Below, piece by piece: positions 31,482 through 34,435 of a stretch of DNA of 34,435 nt; the stretch's first letter is position 1; each line of letters begins with the position of its first letter. Source of the DNA: an uncultured Bryobacteraceae bacterium (GTDB lineage Bacteria > Acidobacteriota > Terriglobia > Bryobacterales > Bryobacteraceae); NCBI GenBank assembly GCA_955652915.1, contig CATPCJ010000063.1:1-34435 (forward strand). The letters run 5' to 3'. The notes beneath the pieces were generated by a model. That model did no database searches and had not been told where the DNA came from. It worked only from the letters and a program-made list of their open reading frames with translations. The translations under genes were made by a program, and so were the position numbers.

Positions 31482-32320
31482 TTGTTCTCCTGGGTGATTC
31501 CGCCGGCCTGCGCCGCAGCCTGTTTGGCGGCCTTCATTTTCTTGGTGTCTAGAGCTTTCTGCACCCAACTATCCGCGACCTCGACGTCCTTCTTGTATTG
31601 ATCGGCGGTGTCGTCCAGATCCGCCCGCTCGCGGATGAGCAGGTTCATGTAGGCCATGGCGTCATCATAGTTCGGATCGATCTTGAGCGCTTGCTCCAGA
31701 TTCTTGATGCCATCTTCGATGACCGCACTATGTTTTTCCTTGAGCTCAGCCTTGACCTTCTTATCCTTCAACGGACCGGACTCCTCGGGTTTCATGCCGA
31801 GGTCGGCGCGCGCTTTCATCCAGGCGGCGTACCACTTCACCCAGTCGATCACAGCCAGGCTGTAGAAGCCTTCCTTGTTCTGCGGATCGGCGGCGATCAA
31901 CTTCAGGTACCACTCCTTGGCGTCGTCCAGCTTCTTGAGCTTGGCGTCGAGATCGGGCATGCCCTGCGCCTGTTGGTAGGAGAGCGATGCGAGTGAGGCC
32001 AGCGCGGTGGTGTCATTGGGGTGCGCTTCCAAAACCTTGTTAAATTCCTCCTTGGCCTGCTTGGCAAGTTGGAGGTTTTCAGGCGATTCGGCGCCTGGAA
32101 TGTACTGGCTCATGTAGGCAGTCGCGAGGTACAAGCGCCCATTGACGTTGCTGGCGTCCAGCGCCACGGCCTGTTTGAACAACTCGACCGCGTCGGCGTA
32201 CTTGGCGCTTTTGTAGGCCGCTATGCCTCGATTGATCTTGTCGCGCGACCGCAATTTATCGCAGCCCGTGCCGAATAGGAGCAGCAGTCCAATTCCCAGT
32301 ATGGTGATTTTGCTCTTCAT
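31478..32320 (-). CDS. TPR-repeat lipoprotein of the TonB/ExbBD cluster
   Basis: This 280-residue protein has a lipoprotein signal (MKSKITILGIGLLLLFGTGC, lipobox FGTGC, C20). Tetratricopeptide-like repeats follow: RGIAAYKSAKYADAVELF (about 31-48), KEEFNKVLEAHPNDTTAL, AKEWYLKLIAADPQNKEG and IKNLEQALKIDPNYDDAM. The C-terminus is lysine/alanine/glutamine-rich. It is likely anchored in a membrane facing the periplasm and to act as a protein-protein scaffold. It is the last gene of the cluster, 4 bp after the stop of an ExbD gene with AGAGGT bridging the two. A comparable TPR protein often accompanies ExbBD/TolQR-like operons in Acidobacteria; no specific function is established. Confidence 0.87.
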   Translation of the reverse strand: MKSKITILGIGLLLLFGTGCDKLRSRDKINRGIAAYKSAKYADAVELFKQAVALDASNVNGRLYLATAYMSQYIPGAESPENLQLAKQAKEEFNKVLEAHPNDTTALASLASLSYQQAQGMPDLDAKLKKLDDAKEWYLKLIAADPQNKEGFYSLAVIDWVKWYAAWMKARADLGMKPEESGPLKDKKVKAELKEKHSAVIEDGIKNLEQALKIDPNYDDAMAYMNLLIRERADLDDTADQYKKDVEVADSWVQKALDTKKMKAAKQAAAQAGGITQENK

Positions 32321-32324
32321 ACCT

Positions 32325-32750
32325 CTACTGTCCAGCCTCGATCTTGGGAGTCATTAAACCGATCTTGTCCATCTGGACGCCCTTGGCGATGTCGATGGCC
32401 TTGGCGACGATTTCGAAATCGAGATCGGGATCGCCTTTCACGAAGACCACGCGTTCCGCGCGAGTCTTAAAGATCTCTTCCAAACGCGGGCCGAGGCGGT
32501 TCTCATCGGTATCCTCGTTGTTGAGATGCATCTTCTTGTCTTTGTCGATGATGATCACGACGGTGCGGTCCTGATCCGGCGGGGGAGGGTTTTTCTTGTC
32601 CGGCGGCTGGGGCGCCAGTGCTTCGAGTCCGTGCGGCGTGAGCGGGGTGATGACCATGAAAATGATCAACAGCACCAGCAACACGTCGATAAGAGGCGTC
32701 ATGTTGATTTCGGATTTGGGCCCGCCGCTGCCGCCCACTGCCATTGACAT
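32325..32750 (-). CDS. ExbD/TolR family biopolymer transport protein (second copy)
   Basis: This 141-residue protein has one N-terminal membrane helix (INMTPLIDVLLVLLIIFMVI, about 15-34). The helix carries the conserved Asp of the proton path (PLIDVLL). A proline-rich linker (PQPPDKKNPPPPDQD) follows, and then the periplasmic ExbD domain (VVIIIDKDKKMHLNNEDTD; VVFVKGDPDLDFEIVAKAID). With ExbB it would form the proton-driven motor that energises TonB. GAGG lies eight bases before the ATG. It is one of two tandem ExbD proteins here; the longer linker and different periplasmic sequence suggest specialisation rather than redundancy (inference). Confidence 0.92.
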   Translation of the reverse strand: MSMAVGGSGGPKSEINMTPLIDVLLVLLIIFMVITPLTPHGLEALAPQPPDKKNPPPPDQDRTVVIIIDKDKKMHLNNEDTDENRLGPRLEEIFKTRAERVVFVKGDPDLDFEIVAKAIDIAKGVQMDKIGLMTPKIEAGQ

Positions 32751-32836
32751 AAAAGATCCTCGTTCCTATTCTAAATCTAAACGATCCCTACGGTCGCGGT
32801 TCTGAAAGCCCCCCAGACCCTAGCCCTGGTCCCCAG

Positions 32837-33289
32837 CTACTGCCCGCCGGAGCCGCCCGCTAATCCCTTGGCCTTGTCGCTCACTTCGGTAATCAAGCCG
32901 ATCTGGTCCACGCCGGCTGCCCGCACATTATCAATCACGTCTTCCACCAGGCCATAACGCGCCCGGGCGTCGCTCTTGATGTAGACCATCTTGTCGGGCT
33001 TATTAGTGAGCAGGTCCTTCACCTTTTCCGGAAGCTGGTCCGCATTGAGCTTCAAATTTCCGGGACTCAGGAATACGCCTCCATTGCGCGTGACCGCGAT
33101 CAAAATCGCGTCTTCTTTGTCGGCCGCCTGCATGGTGATCGCCGACTTGGTTTTCACCAGGTCCACCTGGGTGCCTTTGGTGAGCATGGGCGTAATGACC
33201 ATGAAGATGATCAGCAGCACCAACATCACGTCCACCATGGGCGTGACGTTGATTTCATTCATGGTAGGTGGAGCTTTTTGCTTTTTCAT
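32837..33289 (-). CDS. ExbD/TolR family biopolymer transport protein (first copy)
   Basis: This 150-residue inner-membrane protein has one helix (VTPMVDVMLVLLIIFMVITP) with the conserved proton-path Asp. Its periplasmic domain (AILIAVTRNGGVFLSPGNLKL; KMVYIKSDARARYGLVEDVID) ends in a Gly/Ser tail. I chose the ATG at 33289: it has AAGGAG at five bases spacing and gives the normal MKKQKAPPTMNEINVTPM start. A longer reading adds 13 residues lacking support. It lies about 100 bp after the ExbB stop and 86 bp before the second ExbD gene. Confidence 0.92.
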   Translation of the reverse strand: MKKQKAPPTMNEINVTPMVDVMLVLLIIFMVITPMLTKGTQVDLVKTKSAITMQAADKEDAILIAVTRNGGVFLSPGNLKLNADQLPEKVKDLLTNKPDKMVYIKSDARARYGLVEDVIDNVRAAGVDQIGLITEVSDKAKGLAGGSGGQ

Positions 33290-33387
33290 TGGAACTCCTT
33301 CCAGGGTTGCGGGGCGTGGCCAAGCCAACGCCCCGTCCCGAATTCAACTCGCGTTTTCCACAAGCCTGCTTCGCTTTTTTCACTCAC

Positions 33388-34119
33388 CTACTTAGCTACG
33401 GTCCGCTGCGTCCGCTTCAAGAAGTAATCGATCAGCTCGGAGCTGGAATTGCCCATCTCGACGTCGAACGCTTCAATGCGATTGGTGAAGTAGTTGTACA
33501 TCCACACCGCGGGGACGGCCACGAACAGACCGACGGCGGTGGTGACGAGCGCCTCGGAAATACCGCCTGCCACAGCGCCCAGACCAGTCGACTTCTGAGT
33601 GGAAATGCCTTTGAACGCGTTGATGATGCCCACCACCGTTCCGAACAAGCCGACGAACGGCGAGGTGGAACCGATGGTTGCCAGGCTGCTGATGCCGCGC
33701 TTCAGTTCGGCGTGGACAATGGCTTCGGCGCGTTCCAGAGCGCGCTTGGAGGCCTCGATCTCTTCGCCCGAAATTTCCGAGCTCAACTGATGCGCGCGGA
33801 ATTCCTGGAGCCCGGCCACGACAACCTTGGCAAGATGGCTTTTATTGAAACGGTCGGCGATCTTGATGGCTTCGTCCAGCTTGCCTTCGCGCAACGCGCC
33901 GGCGACGGCGGGAGCAAACTGCCGCGACTGCTTGCGGGCGCCGTTATAGGCTATCAAGCGGTCGATCATCACGCCAATGGACCAGGCCGACATCAGGAAC
34001 AACACGATCACGACGATTCTTGCCGGCCAGGCCATCACGCCCCACATGCTCATCAAATCGAAATTCATGGGCTGGTCCTCCAAAAGCATGAAGGCCCAGG
34101 TTTGGACATGTAAAAACAT
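33388..34119 (-). CDS. ExbB/TolQ/MotA-family proton channel protein
   Basis: This 243-residue inner-membrane protein is the proton-channel scaffold partner of ExbD. It has three membrane segments: about 30-50 (WPARIVVIVLFLMSAWSIGVMI), 140-160 (ATIGSTSPFVGLFGTVVGII) and 175-200 (ISEALVTTAVGLFVAVPAVWMY). The conserved TolQ/ExbB signature near the second helix (GLFGTVVGIINAF) is visible. GGGAG precedes the ATG at 34119. A second in-frame ATG at 34068 also has a good GGAGG, so two start forms are possible. The gene follows the TonB-like gene by 29 bp and should be part of the same operon as the two exbD genes. Confidence 0.93.
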   Translation of the reverse strand: MFLHVQTWAFMLLEDQPMNFDLMSMWGVMAWPARIVVIVLFLMSAWSIGVMIDRLIAYNGARKQSRQFAPAVAGALREGKLDEAIKIADRFNKSHLAKVVVAGLQEFRAHQLSSEISGEEIEASKRALERAEAIVHAELKRGISSLATIGSTSPFVGLFGTVVGIINAFKGISTQKSTGLGAVAGGISEALVTTAVGLFVAVPAVWMYNYFTNRIEAFDVEMGNSSSELIDYFLKRTQRTVAK

Positions 34120-34148
34120 TCTGTTCTCCCGAGAGTTGAATTAGACTT

Positions 34149-34435
34149 CTATTGGCTCAACGTAAAATTAACATCAATGGTAGTGACTACTTCCACCGGT
34201 TCTCCATTGAGAAGAGTCGGCCTGTACTGCCACTGCGATACTGCTTGACGGGCCGCTTCCAGCAGCAACGGATGGCCGGTTACCAAAGTCAGATTCTGGA
34301 TGGAGCCATCTTTGCCGATAATCGCGGTGAAGCGAACCACGCCCTGAATTCGGGCCTGCTTGGCCAGTTGCGGATAGACCGGCGTAATCTTTCTGACGAG
34401 GTTCGCCGCCTGAACGTTACCGCCAACTCGAATAC
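34149..34435 (-). CDS. TonB family protein, C-terminal domain (partial, continues past window end)
   Basis: Only the last 95 or so codons are inside the window; the reading frame is open to the window edge, so the N-terminal membrane anchor and proline-rich part are not seen. The visible part is the TonB C-terminal domain: RVGGNVQAANLVRKITPVYP, QARIQGVVRFTAIIGKDGSI, ARQAVSQWQYRPTLLNGEPV and a final strand VTTIDVNFTLSQ. This domain contacts the TonB box of outer-membrane receptors and transfers energy from ExbBD. It lies directly upstream of exbB. Confidence 0.92.
   Translation of the reverse strand, partial: IRVGGNVQAANLVRKITPVYPQLAKQARIQGVVRFTAIIGKDGSIQNLTLVTGHPLLLEAARQAVSQWQYRPTLLNGEPVEVVTTIDVNFTLSQ

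Noticed and set aside
33268-34113. 281-codon plus-strand frame over exbB
   Set aside because: It is antisense to a clear ExbB protein, with no family resemblance.
1-34435. tRNA, rRNA, CRISPR, integrase, transposase or toxin-antitoxin genes
   Set aside because: None could be recognised on either strand; the palindromic doublets have no array-like spacers and only two units each.

Overview
This window looks like part of the chromosome of an acidobacterium, most likely a Bryobacterales/'Candidatus Solibacter'-like member (inference from gene content; no marker gene is present). Supporting signs are a DUF1501 protein paired with a Planctomycete-type cytochrome C/DUF1549/DUF1553 protein, an Oar-like TonB-dependent receptor with an N-terminal carboxypeptidase-regulatory domain, an ExbB/ExbD/ExbD/TPR cluster, many GTG and TTG starts, tight gene coupling, and high-GC DNA throughout. 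I see no phage, plasmid, transposase or CRISPR signature.

Layout. (1) 47-4804, plus: a Tat-exported molybdenum hydroxylase of the PaoABC/YagTRS aldehyde oxidoreductase type, followed in the same operon by a six-cysteine small protein and a soluble protein whose N-terminus resembles the periplasmic ExbD fold. (2) 4873-9711, minus: a bifunctional homocysteine methyltransferase/methylene-THF reductase, a TsaC/Sua5-type protein, a candidate 6S RNA, a YmdB-type phosphodiesterase and an MFS transporter. (3) 9991-12429, minus: a membrane HD-GYP/GAF/GGDEF c-di-GMP protein whose last codons are duplicated just after its stop. (4) 12848-14542, plus: a secreted subtilase ending in a run of IWG repeats. 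(5) 14719-18750, minus: the DUF1501 and cytochrome/DUF1549/DUF1553 pair. (6) 18913-22389, plus: a large secreted glycosidase-like protein carrying an ILEI/FAM3-like domain. (7) 22471-24303: two small cytoplasmic proteins, a SAM hydrolase-family protein (minus) and a decayed DinB gene. (8) 24441-25828, plus: heme o synthase and a SCO1 copper chaperone. (9) 25958-29104, minus: the TonB-dependent receptor. (10) 29182-31428: a frameshifted DUF1737-like gene, a large palindromic repeat, then selD and pyrF. (11) 31478-34435, minus: TonB (partial), ExbB, two ExbD proteins and a TPR lipoprotein, which could energise receptors such as the one at 25958-29104.

The most notable observations follow. selD appears to be a selenoprotein gene: its true N-terminus lies upstream of an in-frame TGA that aligns with the catalytic Cys of SelD and is followed by a perfect hairpin with a GGU loop at bacterial SECIS spacing, so a standard gene call would lose the active site. 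A candidate 6S RNA lies between the tsaC-like gene and ymdB. A family of short palindromic (REP-like) elements built on CACAGGCA-AGAA-TGCCTGTG occurs at four places. An ILEI/FAM3-like domain is joined to a clan-A glycosidase-like barrel.

Most convergent gene junctions here (4805-4872, 14543-14718, 25829-25957, 31429-31477) hold an inverted repeat, suggesting that such elements serve as bidirectional terminators or mRNA 3'-end structures.
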